NCBI RefSeq assembly: GCF_000814765.1
Contig: NZ_JWIC01000001.1
Span: 186,001-250,000 of the forward strand
Source: Pseudoalteromonas luteoviolacea
GTDB lineage: Bacteria; Pseudomonadota; Gammaproteobacteria; Enterobacterales; Alteromonadaceae
Reading direction: 5' to 3'
DNA length: 64,000 nucleotides
Shown here: in pieces, positions 40,169 to 49,724 of the stretch
How the letters are laid out: each line of letters opens with the position of its first letter
Position numbering within the stretch: position 1 is the stretch's first letter
Notes under the pieces: generated by a model
What the model was told of the DNA's origin: nothing
Database searches by the model: none
What the model saw: the letters and a program-made list of their open reading frames with translations, nothing else
Translations under genes and position numbers: made by a program

Positions 40169-41092
40169 ATGACGTTACCAATGCCAGTTCAGCCCAATAA
40201 ACCAGTACACCAGTCAGATACTGCTCAGCGCATGAACGCTGAAGACATTGACATCAATTACAGTGGGGCAATGAGTCGATATGTTTATGCTGTGGGGTAT
40301 ATCAATGCCAAGTTTCCATCACTGAACTTAGAGAAAGAACTGTATCAAAACAGCCTTATGGATAAGCATGTTACGCCTTTGCCTATGCTCAAAAACATCA
40401 ATGACGATATTGCGCTGCAACGACTCAACCGCAACACTCAGCTATATCAGACCTTGTTTAAAGGCTTAAACGTCAGCACCAATCGTTATATTGCACGTAG
40501 TATGGAGTGGGTATTTGACAATCGCTACAATGAACAGTTGTATACGCTTGTCATCTCAACCGAAGCGCTGCTCACACAATGTATTTCCGCGCTGGGGCGT
40601 GCCCAAAATAATGAGGTAGGGCAGGTTGTCATTGTCGGTGAAATATTGGCGCAAGGTGATGTGTTTGTGCATACCATCGTGCCAGTCAGTGCGCTGCCAT
40701 TTAGTGACGTTATTCACAGTGAAAGCCATAATAATGCCCAGTTTAAAAGTCTGGTTACTGAGATCACATCATTGGACACCTTTGCCGGTGATACCGATGC
40801 GACGCGTGCGTTGAACTATGCCCTTTATAATAACGCAGCCATTTACCAAAACTCTTATCATCTGTGCTACCAAAGCCGTTCAGATGGTCCAAACCCTAAC
40901 GGCTATCAATTAGTTAAGGTGGACGTGAATATGAATCAAAGTGGCGATAGGCTGGTGGCGGATGTGATCTTTGCTTACCAAGGGATCAACACCGGCGCGA
41001 TGCAATTTTGGCGAAGCCGAGTTGACGTCACAGGGGAGTACCCTTTTACGGTTGAAGCTTGGCAGCAATACTTACCCAATAACCTCAGTTAA
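40169..41092 (+). CDS. PatG-like paralogue 3
   Basis: The 307-residue product has YVYAVGYINAKFPSLNLEKE, RYIARSMEWVFDNR and YTLVISTEALLTQCISALGR, and ends SRVDVTGEYPFTVE. It is the most divergent of the three and has a 30-residue insertion after LEKELYQNSL. A strong AGGAGG site lies 9 bases after the previous stop. It is the last gene of the island before a 676-base gap and a tRNA. Confidence 0.6.
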   Translation: MTLPMPVQPNKPVHQSDTAQRMNAEDIDINYSGAMSRYVYAVGYINAKFPSLNLEKELYQNSLMDKHVTPLPMLKNINDDIALQRLNRNTQLYQTLFKGLNVSTNRYIARSMEWVFDNRYNEQLYTLVISTEALLTQCISALGRAQNNEVGQVVIVGEILAQGDVFVHTIVPVSALPFSDVIHSESHNNAQFKSLVTEITSLDTFAGDTDATRALNYALYNNAAIYQNSYHLCYQSRSDGPNPNGYQLVKVDVNMNQSGDRLVADVIFAYQGINTGAMQFWRSRVDVTGEYPFTVEAWQQYLPNNLS

Positions 41093-41768
41093 AATAAGCA
41101 GCTAGGCAGTGAAGCGCCTTTAAAGTGAAATCGCTGAGGTAACCGAATAGGTTTTCCTTAATTAGCAAGTGGCCGAATTAGCGCATGGATAATCGTGCGG
41201 TATAGAGGCCACCAGAGAACCAGCCCTATGTGGCCAAATCATAAATACTGTTCAAAGGCATTAATTGAGGCAGTCTACACACCGAGAATAAATACGTGGT
41301 AAAGATGATTAAATCAAATAAATAAGTCTTAACCCTCGTTAAAAATTGATTTATCCCTGCTATATAAAATCTAATGAACTGACAGAATACTTAATGCTGC
41401 TATCAAAAAGTTTTTAAGTCAGGGTGAATAGGTTAGCGACTTTAAGTTGTTTTAAATTCTAATTTTTTAGAAATATATAAGTCATGATATTTTTATATTT
41501 AGAGGGGGTTATAAAATTTTGCTAAATTTATCAATGAAATATGTTATTTCAGGCATTGGCAAAGGGGGAAGCCCTAAAAAATAATTAGCCAACAGGCGGT
41601 ACGCAAAATACAAGATGCTTAGAAAATTCAACCGTCAAAGAATCTAAGTGAGAAGTTTATTTCGGTAGGGTGCTTTGTGCTATTTTAGGCCGTGTCACAA
41701 CATTTAATTATGAGATGACTATCAGTGAAGAATAGAAGTCTGAAGTAATAAGATATGTCACACGAAAA
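41093..41768. other. AT-rich gap between the island and the tRNA
   Basis: I see no coding frame of note, integrase fragment or clear terminator in these 676 bases. Several stretches (41330-41560) are very AT-rich. Sequence just outside the tRNA 3' end is where an integrated element would end, but I found no direct repeat of the tRNA 3' end elsewhere in the window. Confidence 0.4.
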
Positions 41769-41845
41769 TGGTGGCCCCACCTGGACTCGAACCAGGGACC
41801 TACCGATTATGAGTCGGGTGCTCTAACCAACTGAGCTATAGGGCC
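41769..41845 (-). tRNA. tRNA with CAU anticodon (tRNA-Met or tRNA-Ile2)
   Basis: The reverse strand folds as a standard cloverleaf: acceptor GGCCCTA / TGGGGCC, D-arm AGCTCAGTTGGTTAGAGC, anticodon stem CCGA..TCGG around loop CTCATAA (anticodon CAU), T-arm with GGTTCGAGTCC, and encoded CCA. It lacks the initiator C1-A72 mismatch, so it is elongator Met or lysidine-modified Ile. I cannot separate these with certainty. Its 3' end faces the accessory island. Confidence 0.95.
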
Positions 41846-41992
41846 ATTTTCAGCGATTGTGTGAAAACAATCTTTTGAAGCGCTGGCAGTATATGAATTT
41901 TTGCGCCGCTTGTCACTAGCTAAAGTGGAAAAATATAACTTATCTTGTTCAATTGATTAATAAAAAAGCAGAAAAGTGTGGTTCTGAAAAAC

Positions 41993-42020
41993 AAAAAAGC
42001 CGGTATAAACCGGCTTTTTT
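41993..42020 (-). terminator. Terminator of the accB-accC operon
   Basis: The GCCGGT / ACCGGC stem with A-run and T-run on both sides lies just after the accC stop. It would work in both directions. Confidence 0.85.
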
Positions 42021-42033
42021 ACGAAAACATCTA

Positions 42034-43374
42034 TTACAGACCGAGTTTCTTCTCTAGATAGTGGATGTTTGTACCACCATTTTGGAAGTTTTCGTCTGCT
42101 AAGATCTTCTTGTGTAACGGTGTATTTGTTTTGATACCGTCAATCACAAGTTCGTTTAATGCATTGCGAGCACGGGCGATTGCAACGTCACGGTTTTCAC
42201 CATAAGTGATTAATTTACCGATCATTGAATCGTAGTGCGGTGGTACTGTGTAGTCAGCGTAAATGTGGCTGTCCCAACGAATACCTAGGCCACCTGCAGG
42301 GTGGAAACGCGTGATTTTACCTGGAGACGGAATGAACGACTCTGGATCTTCAGCGTTAATACGACACTCGATAGCGTGACCTTTGATCACAACGTCATCT
42401 TGTGTGATTGATAGAGGCTGACCGGCAGCAATTTTTAGCTGCTCTTTGATTAGGTCAACGCCTGTAACCATTTCAGTTACTGGGTGCTCTACCTGAATAC
42501 GCGTATTCATTTCGATGAAGTAGAATTCGCCATTCTCGTATAGGAATTCGAATGTACCTGCACCGCGATAACCGATTTCAATACATGCACGTGTACAACG
42601 GTCACCGATGAACTTACGCATTTCTGCTGTGATACCCGGTGCTGGTGCTTCTTCCACTACTTTCTGGTGACGACGCTGCATTGAACAGTCACGCTCACCT
42701 AGGTGAATGGCATTGCCTTGACCGTCAGCAAGTACCTGTACTTCGATGTGACGTGGGTTTTCTAGGAATTTTTCCATGTAAACCATGCCGTTGCCGAAGA
42801 ACTGCTGTGCTTCAGTTTGCGTCAGTGCGATTGAGTCTAGTAACTCTTCTTCTGAGCGAACAACACGCATACCACGACCACCGCCGCCACCTGCAGCTTT
42901 GATGATAACAGGGTAACCGATGCGCTTAGCGATTTGCACGTTGCGCTCGTTGTCTTCTGTCAGTGGGCCGTCAGAACCAGGTACACACGGTACGCCAGCT
43001 TTGCGCATTGCTTCGATTGCAGAAACTTTATCACCCATTAGACGAATTGTGTCGCCCTTTGGACCGATAAAGATAAAGCCACTTTGCTCAACTTGGTCAG
43101 CAAAGTCAGCGTTTTCTGATAAGAAACCGTATCCTGGGTGGATAGCAACAGCATCTGTTACTTCTGCCGCAGCGATAATGCGAGGAATATCAAGGTAACT
43201 CTCAGCCGCAGCTGGTTTACCGATACAAATTGTTTCGTCTGCAAGTAGAACGTGTTTAAGGTCACGGTCGGCAGTTGAGTGCACAGCAACCGTTTTAATC
43301 CCAAGCTCCTTGCAGGCACGCAATACACGAAGTGCAATTTCACCTCGGTTCGCAATGACTACTTTATCTAACAT
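42034..43374 (-). CDS. accC: Biotin carboxylase subunit of acetyl-CoA carboxylase
   Basis: The 446-residue protein has the family start [20 protein letters not shown], the glycine-rich ATP loop [14 protein letters not shown], the catalytic region [13 protein letters not shown] and [14 protein letters not shown]. It carboxylates the biotin of AccB with bicarbonate and ATP, the first step of fatty acid synthesis. It is 20 bases downstream of accB, as is usual. Length and motifs are normal. Confidence 0.98.
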   Translation of the reverse strand: MLDKVVIANRGEIALRVLRACKELGIKTVAVHSTADRDLKHVLLADETICIGKPAAAESYLDIPRIIAAAEVTDAVAIHPGYGFLSENADFADQVEQSGFIFIGPKGDTIRLMGDKVSAIEAMRKAGVPCVPGSDGPLTEDNERNVQIAKRIGYPVIIKAAGGGGGRGMRVVRSEEELLDSIALTQTEAQQFFGNGMVYMEKFLENPRHIEVQVLADGQGNAIHLGERDCSMQRRHQKVVEEAPAPGITAEMRKFIGDRCTRACIEIGYRGAGTFEFLYENGEFYFIEMNTRIQVEHPVTEMVTGVDLIKEQLKIAAGQPLSITQDDVVIKGHAIECRINAEDPESFIPSPGKITRFHPAGGLGIRWDSHIYADYTVPPHYDSMIGKLITYGENRDVAIARARNALNELVIDGIKTNTPLHKKILADENFQNGGTNIHYLEKKLGL

Positions 43375-43394
43375 AGTGTTTGCCTTCTTGGGAA

Positions 43395-43856
43395 TTATTC
43401 GATGATGAATAGTGGCTGATCAAATTCTACTGGCTCGCCGTTTTCAACTAGGATAGCTTTAACAGTACCTGCCTTGTCAGACTCGATCTGGTTCATCATC
43501 TTCATCGCTTCAACGATGCAAAGCGTGTCGCCAACGTTTACTTTTGTACCAACTTCAACGTATGCCGCAGCTGTTGGAGAAGACGCAGAGTAGAAAGTAC
43601 CAACCATTGGAGACTTCACTTGGTGACCTGCAGGTGTTGCTGCTTCTGCTGGTGCGTCAGCTGCTGGCGCCGCCGCAGGTGCTGCTACTGGTGCCGCTGC
43701 TGGTGCAGGTACTGCGAATTGCTGAGGCTGAGCCATAACCGGTGCACTGCTGTGACGGTTAATACGTACTGATTCTTCACCTTCGGTGATCTCTAGCTCT
43801 GCAATACCTGATTCTTCTACTAGTTCGATTAGTTTTTTAATCTTGCGAATATCCAT
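43395..43856 (-). CDS. accB: Biotin carboxyl carrier protein of acetyl-CoA carboxylase
   Basis: The 153-residue product has the N-terminal [20 protein letters not shown], an Ala/Pro-rich flexible linker and a biotinyl domain with EAMKMMN, where the central Lys takes biotin. It swings carboxybiotin between AccC and the carboxyltransferase. It is the first gene of accB-accC and lies 19 bases after aroQ on the same strand, so the three may be cotranscribed. Confidence 0.98.
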   Translation of the reverse strand: MDIRKIKKLIELVEESGIAELEITEGEESVRINRHSSAPVMAQPQQFAVPAPAAAPVAAPAAAPAADAPAEAATPAGHQVKSPMVGTFYSASSPTAAAYVEVGTKVNVGDTLCIVEAMKMMNQIESDKAGTVKAILVENGEPVEFDQPLFIIE

Positions 43857-43875
43857 AACTTGGCCCGCCTGTTAG

Positions 43876-44337
43876 TTAATTTGAGTTATCTTGTTTGCGC
43901 AACTGGTCAATCGCTGCCATTAATGCAGCTTGATAGCCAATTGCACCTAATCCACATATGACGCCTTTCGCTACATCCGAAAAGTAGGAGGTATGTCGAA
44001 ACGGCTCACGTGCGTGCACATTGGAAATATGCACTTCATAAAATGGGACGCTGATACTGAGCAACGCATCGCGCATGGCGATACTGGTGTGTGTGAAAGC
44101 CGCTGGATTGATAATAATACAATCCACTTTGCCATAATGGTCATGGATGGTATTGATAAGCTCTGCTTCACTGTTGCTCTGAAAATGAGTCAGCACCACA
44201 TCGTGTTGTTCTGCGCACTTTGTCAGTGACTGCATTATCTCTGCTAAGGTCTGTGTGCCATATTTATCTGGCTCGCGACGGCCCAACATGTTCAAATTTG
44301 GACCATTAAGTACTAAAACCTTAAAATTTGCTGACAT
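43876..44337 (-). CDS. aroQ: Type II 3-dehydroquinate dehydratase
   Basis: I start at 44337 ([16 protein letters not shown]) with AAAGGAAT upstream; an upstream in-frame ATG would add 29 atypical residues. The 153-residue enzyme has [17 protein letters not shown] with the catalytic Tyr, [16 protein letters not shown] and [14 protein letters not shown]. It dehydrates 3-dehydroquinate in the shikimate pathway. The neighbouring accB is typical for gammaproteobacteria. Confidence 0.97.
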   Translation of the reverse strand: MSANFKVLVLNGPNLNMLGRREPDKYGTQTLAEIMQSLTKCAEQHDVVLTHFQSNSEAELINTIHDHYGKVDCIIINPAAFTHTSIAMRDALLSISVPFYEVHISNVHAREPFRHTSYFSDVAKGVICGLGAIGYQAALMAAIDQLRKQDNSN

Positions 44338-44504
44338 AATGCGTGAAATTCCTTTAAATGGGAAATAACGAGACTTTTTGTCTCTTGCTGTGTCTAACTT
44401 AAGCGCTTGCGCGATAAATAGCAAATATTTCTCACGTTCGTGAACTATTATAGAGTGTTCGAGGTAAATAGCAGCAAAATACTGGTCTAATCAGAGATAA
44501 AGCA

Positions 44505-44537
44505 CAGCCTATGTAAGTCAGTTGCTTACATAGGCTG
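44505..44537 (-). terminator. Hairpin downstream of dsbD
   Basis: A perfect 13-bp stem (CAGCCTATGTAAG / CTTACATAGGCTG) with a 7-base loop lies 18 bases after the dsbD stop on the minus strand. The following T-run is poor (TGCTTTATC), so efficiency is uncertain. Confidence 0.6.
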
Positions 44538-44554
44538 TTGGAAGAGGAGTGGAT

Positions 44555-46390
44555 TTATTGGTAATTACGTACTTTACGTAGGTGATCTGCAAAGTCTTCT
44601 GCGTTCATAAAACCAGTTACGCGCAGTTCGGGGATTTCATTGCCTTGTTCGTCGAAGAACAGCATGCTTGGCAAGCCGAATACGGTAAAGAACTCCATAA
44701 TTTCAAACGTGGTGTCATTACTTTCAGTCAAGTCGAGCTTTAATAACTCAAAGTGTTGGAACTCAGCCTGTACTTGCGCCTCTGGGAATGTGTACTTCTC
44801 AAACTCTTTACAGGCCACACACCAATCAGCATATAAGTCGACGACGGCAATCTTGCCTTGTTGATTGGCTTTGGCCACTTCGCTATGCAGCCCCTCCAGT
44901 CCTTCGATAAGTCGGAACTTTTTCTCCTCCATCACACCGGCAGCAACACTCACTTGTGGTTGAGGTGCTGGGAAAAGCACAGATTTTGCCATAAAGAAGG
45001 CACTGACAAATAAGGTCATCGACAGCGCCCATAAGAAGGTTTTGCCTTTGCCTTGTGTTTGCGCACTTTGCCAATAGTGAAGATATAGTGCTGTAGCAAT
45101 GGCCAATACTGAGGCCAGCATCACAATAATGTCAAAGTCTAAGATGCGCTCGAGTAAAATCAGTGGCACAAACAACATTAAGAAACCAAACAGCGTTTTC
45201 ACCTGCTCCATCCAGCCGCCTGCTTTGGGGAGCAACTTACCACCTGAGGTGCCCAATAATAGTAGCGGTAGACCCATACCTAAGCTCAGTGCATATAAAG
45301 TCAAGCCACCAACAAGGTAGTCACCACTTTGCGCAACATATAACAGTGCAGCAGACAGCGGTGCGGTTGTACAAGGACTGGCGATTAAACCTGATAGCAC
45401 ACCCATCATAAAGACGCCGGTATAATTGCCGCCTTTTTGCTGGTTACTGATCTCTGTTAATTTGCTCATCATGCCGCTTGGCAGTTTTAGCTCAAACCAG
45501 CCAAACATGGCAAAAGCTAAAATAACAAACAAAATACTGAAGCTAATCAGTACAGCAGGGTGTTGAATATAGCCTTGGATATGACCCCCAAAATAAGCCA
45601 CAACCAGACCCAGAGCTGCATACGTGACCGCCATGCCTTGCACATACACAAATGACAGTGAAAATGCCTTTTTGGTAGACAGGTTCTGCTGACCAGCAAT
45701 GAGGCTAGATAGGATCGGGAACATGGGGAATACACAAGGCGTGAATGCCAATAAAACACCCACTAAGAAAAACGCGCCTAAATTGGTAACAAAGCTTTGC
45801 TGCGCCAATTTATCGCTGAAAGTCAGCTCGCCGTCATCATTACTGTTAATTGCTTTTGGTTGTGGTGCCGGTTTAGCCGTCGTTTGTTGCGTGTTAGTTT
45901 CACTTTCATCTTGCTTGGCAACTGTATTCGCTGCACCAGCCAGCGCTGTGAGTGGGATCTCAATGATCTCTGGTGGGTAGCATAGTCCCGCTTCTGCGCA
46001 GCCTTGGTAGCGAATTTTCACCATGGCATCTTGGCCAATATTGCTCAATTTTGAGACCACCGAAAGTTCATCAAAGTATACTTCGGTGCGGCCAAAAAAC
46101 TCATCTTCAATCATTCTACCTGTGCTTAGCTCAGGTACTTTGATGTCTGCGCCCTTGGCGACAAATTCCAGCTTGTGCTTATAAATGTAATAACCAGGGG
46201 CAATATCCCAGCCAGTAAATAACACGGAACCTTGCTGGTCGAAATCAAACTCAAAAGCTTGATCAACCGGTAAAAAGGTTTGTTGTTTTGGTTCTAATAA
46301 GCTGTCTAAGACCGAATTATTGGCCACAGCTTGAAAGCTGCCTATAAATAGCAGCGTTAAAAAAGAAAATAAGAGCGTCGTCAGTCGCAT
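44555..46390 (-). CDS. dsbD: Thiol:disulfide interchange protein DsbD
   Basis: The 611-residue protein has a signal peptide, a periplasmic N-terminal domain with GCAEAGLCYPPE, eight hydrophobic segments with FTPCVFPMFP and SPCTTAPL holding the membrane Cys pair, and a C-terminal thioredoxin domain with ADWCVACKE. It carries electrons from cytoplasmic thioredoxin to periplasmic partners such as DsbC and cytochrome c maturation proteins. Its first base overlaps the cutA stop by one base. Confidence 0.97.
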   Translation of the reverse strand: MRLTTLLFSFLTLLFIGSFQAVANNSVLDSLLEPKQQTFLPVDQAFEFDFDQQGSVLFTGWDIAPGYYIYKHKLEFVAKGADIKVPELSTGRMIEDEFFGRTEVYFDELSVVSKLSNIGQDAMVKIRYQGCAEAGLCYPPEIIEIPLTALAGAANTVAKQDESETNTQQTTAKPAPQPKAINSNDDGELTFSDKLAQQSFVTNLGAFFLVGVLLAFTPCVFPMFPILSSLIAGQQNLSTKKAFSLSFVYVQGMAVTYAALGLVVAYFGGHIQGYIQHPAVLISFSILFVILAFAMFGWFELKLPSGMMSKLTEISNQQKGGNYTGVFMMGVLSGLIASPCTTAPLSAALLYVAQSGDYLVGGLTLYALSLGMGLPLLLLGTSGGKLLPKAGGWMEQVKTLFGFLMLFVPLILLERILDFDIIVMLASVLAIATALYLHYWQSAQTQGKGKTFLWALSMTLFVSAFFMAKSVLFPAPQPQVSVAAGVMEEKKFRLIEGLEGLHSEVAKANQQGKIAVVDLYADWCVACKEFEKYTFPEAQVQAEFQHFELLKLDLTESNDTTFEIMEFFTVFGLPSMLFFDEQGNEIPELRVTGFMNAEDFADHLRKVRNYQ

Positions 46391-46710
46391 TAATTTAGTA
46401 CCTCTTCCATCCAGTTAAAATATTGCTGCGATCCTTCAGTGATTTCAATCACTTGTACTTCAGGCACATCGTAACTGTGCTCAGCTTGGATCGCATCAAT
46501 GACCTTACTAACCAGTGCGGATTTTGTTTTGACTAGTAGTTTAACTTCTTCATCTTGCGTGACTTTTCCTTGCCACACGTAGATTGACTCTATTTTTGGC
46601 AAGATGTTCACACAAGCGGCTAATTTATTTAAAACTAAATGCGCCGCGATGTGGCGGGCATTGTCTTGATTATCACAAGTGGTCATGACCATTCTATATG
46701 GGGTACTCAT
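46390..46710 (-). CDS. cutA: CutA family protein
   Basis: The 106-residue protein has the CutA pattern: TTCDNQDNARHIAAHLV, LAACVNILPKIESIYVW, and KLLVKTKSALV then YDVPEVQVIEI. CutA forms stable trimers and is linked to divalent metal tolerance, though its exact role is debated. It sits directly upstream of dsbD, an arrangement common in gammaproteobacteria. Confidence 0.95.
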   Translation of the reverse strand: MSTPYRMVMTTCDNQDNARHIAAHLVLNKLAACVNILPKIESIYVWQGKVTQDEEVKLLVKTKSALVSKVIDAIQAEHSYDVPEVQVIEITEGSQQYFNWMEEVLN

Positions 46711-46953
46711 CGTGTTTTTGCCGACTAAGTTGGTTTTGCCCTTATAGTAACGAATGACAACCCGGATCCCAAGGTGTGCTCGTTGAGTTGCATTTATATA
46801 CTCTGAACTTTCAAACTCGGTTTTGTTCTAACGATGAGTTTTGATGTAAAACCGATACAGTAAGTGATCACCAGAGTGCGATTAGATGCTGACTGTAAGC
46901 TTGAAATTAGACCTGACAAGCCATACATCTATTTCAGTTTATTTGGAGAATCT

Positions 46954-47487
46954 ATGTTTAAAGTTCTTTTTTTGTTATTCATTGTCGTGCCCATTGTTGA
47001 AATTGCGCTGCTTATTCAAGTCAGTGATGTGATTGGTGGGCTTGCTACCATTGCGCTGGTCATTGCCACAGCGGTGTTAGGTGCAAAATTGGTCAAGCAG
47101 CAGGGATTAGGTGCGTACTCTAATGTACAACAGCAAATGTCGTCAGGTAAGTTACCTGGACAAGATTTATTTACAGGCTTGTGCGTGATCATCGCGGGTG
47201 TATTTTTAATGACGCCAGGGATCATGACTGATGCCATTGGTTTTATGTTATTAACTCCCGTAATTCGCGAAAAAATAGCAAAAGCACTGATTGAGCAAGC
47301 CAGTGTAAAAATGCAAAGCTCTGCGCAAAGCAGCATGTTTGGCCAAGGTTTTGGTCAGCCCCAAGCGCATCAAGAAGCACAGCCTTCCTTTGAAGAGCAG
47401 AAATTTGACCCGTTTGAGCGCAAAGCGCCGAAGTCAGAATCGCAATCCTCTACCACCATTGAAGGTGAATATCAGAGAAAAGATTAA
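46954..47487 (+). CDS. fxsA: FxsA family membrane protein
   Basis: I use the ATG at 46954 (TTGGAGAA upstream), which gives MFKVLFLLFIVVPIVEIALL, the normal FxsA start. The 177-residue protein has four hydrophobic segments, GLATIALVIATAVLGAKLVK, LMTPGIMTDAIGFMLL, and a Gln/Glu-rich tail. FxsA family members are inner-membrane proteins, linked in E. coli to phage exclusion by F. The gene lies just before groES, as in many relatives. Confidence 0.93.
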   Translation: MFKVLFLLFIVVPIVEIALLIQVSDVIGGLATIALVIATAVLGAKLVKQQGLGAYSNVQQQMSSGKLPGQDLFTGLCVIIAGVFLMTPGIMTDAIGFMLLTPVIREKIAKALIEQASVKMQSSAQSSMFGQGFGQPQAHQEAQPSFEEQKFDPFERKAPKSESQSSTTIEGEYQRKD

Positions 47488-47505
47488 AATTTTTTAGTTT
47501 TTTCT

Positions 47506-47533
47506 CTTGGGTTTTAAATATCCACCCCCATCT
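47506..47533 (+). promoter_or_regulatory. Heat-shock (sigma32-type) promoter for groES-groEL
   Basis: CTTGGG at 47506-47511 and CCCCATCT at 47526-47533 match the sigma32 consensus (CTTGAAA and CCCCATnT) with about 13-14 bases between. It lies 121 bases before groES. No CIRCE inverted repeat is visible. Confidence 0.7.
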
Positions 47534-47653
47534 AGAATTGCAAGTTACAAATTAATCCAGAGAGTCGCGTTTGCGCCGTTAGTCGGGCCGCGGCTCACTC
47601 TGAGTAAACAGATTATTCTGTCCTTGTTCAGAAAAGTTAGGAGAACTAAATCA

Positions 47654-47941
47654 ATGAACATTCGTCCTTTACATGATCGCGTTATTGTTAAGCGTCTAGA
47701 AGAAGAAACTAAATCTGCTGGCGGTATCGTATTGACTGGCTCAGCAGCTGAAAAATCAACTCGTGGTGAAGTTGTTGCTGTAGGTAATGGCCGCGTGTTG
47801 GACAGTGGTGAAGTAAGAGCACTAGAAGTAAAAGCAGGTGACACAGTACTATTCGGCTCATACGTTGAAAAGACTGAAAAGATCGAAGGTCAAGAGTACC
47901 TGATCATGCGTGAAGACAATATCCTAGGTATTGTTGGCTAA
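47654..47941 (+). CDS. groES: Co-chaperonin GroES
   Basis: The ATG at 47654 gives the normal 95-residue protein ([34 protein letters not shown] in the mobile-loop region, [14 protein letters not shown]). An upstream in-frame ATG at 47507 would add 49 residues across the promoter and is rejected. It caps the GroEL cavity during protein folding. Confidence 0.98.
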   Translation: MNIRPLHDRVIVKRLEEETKSAGGIVLTGSAAEKSTRGEVVAVGNGRVLDSGEVRALEVKAGDTVLFGSYVEKTEKIEGQEYLIMREDNILGIVG

Positions 47942-47987
47942 GCAGTAGCTTGTAACCAAAATAGCAGCTTTAACGAAAAGAATTTAG

Positions 47988-49649
<1,662 letters not shown>

Positions 49650-49674
49650 TCATCCCCAGCTCATAAGCTAATAC

Positions 49675-49704
49675 AAAAAACCCAAGCAATTGCTTGGGTT
49701 TTTT
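49675..49704 (+). terminator. Bidirectional terminator between groEL and the CadC-like gene
   Basis: A fully symmetrical hairpin (CCCAAGCA / TGCTTGGG) with A-run before and T-run after serves groEL on the plus strand and the convergent regulator gene on the minus strand. Confidence 0.9.
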
Positions 49705-49724
49705 GCTTTTAAAAAGCGACTGAA

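Noticed and set aside
47507-47653. Upstream start of groES adding 49 residues
   Set aside because: The extension crosses the heat-shock promoter and is unlike any GroES N-terminus.
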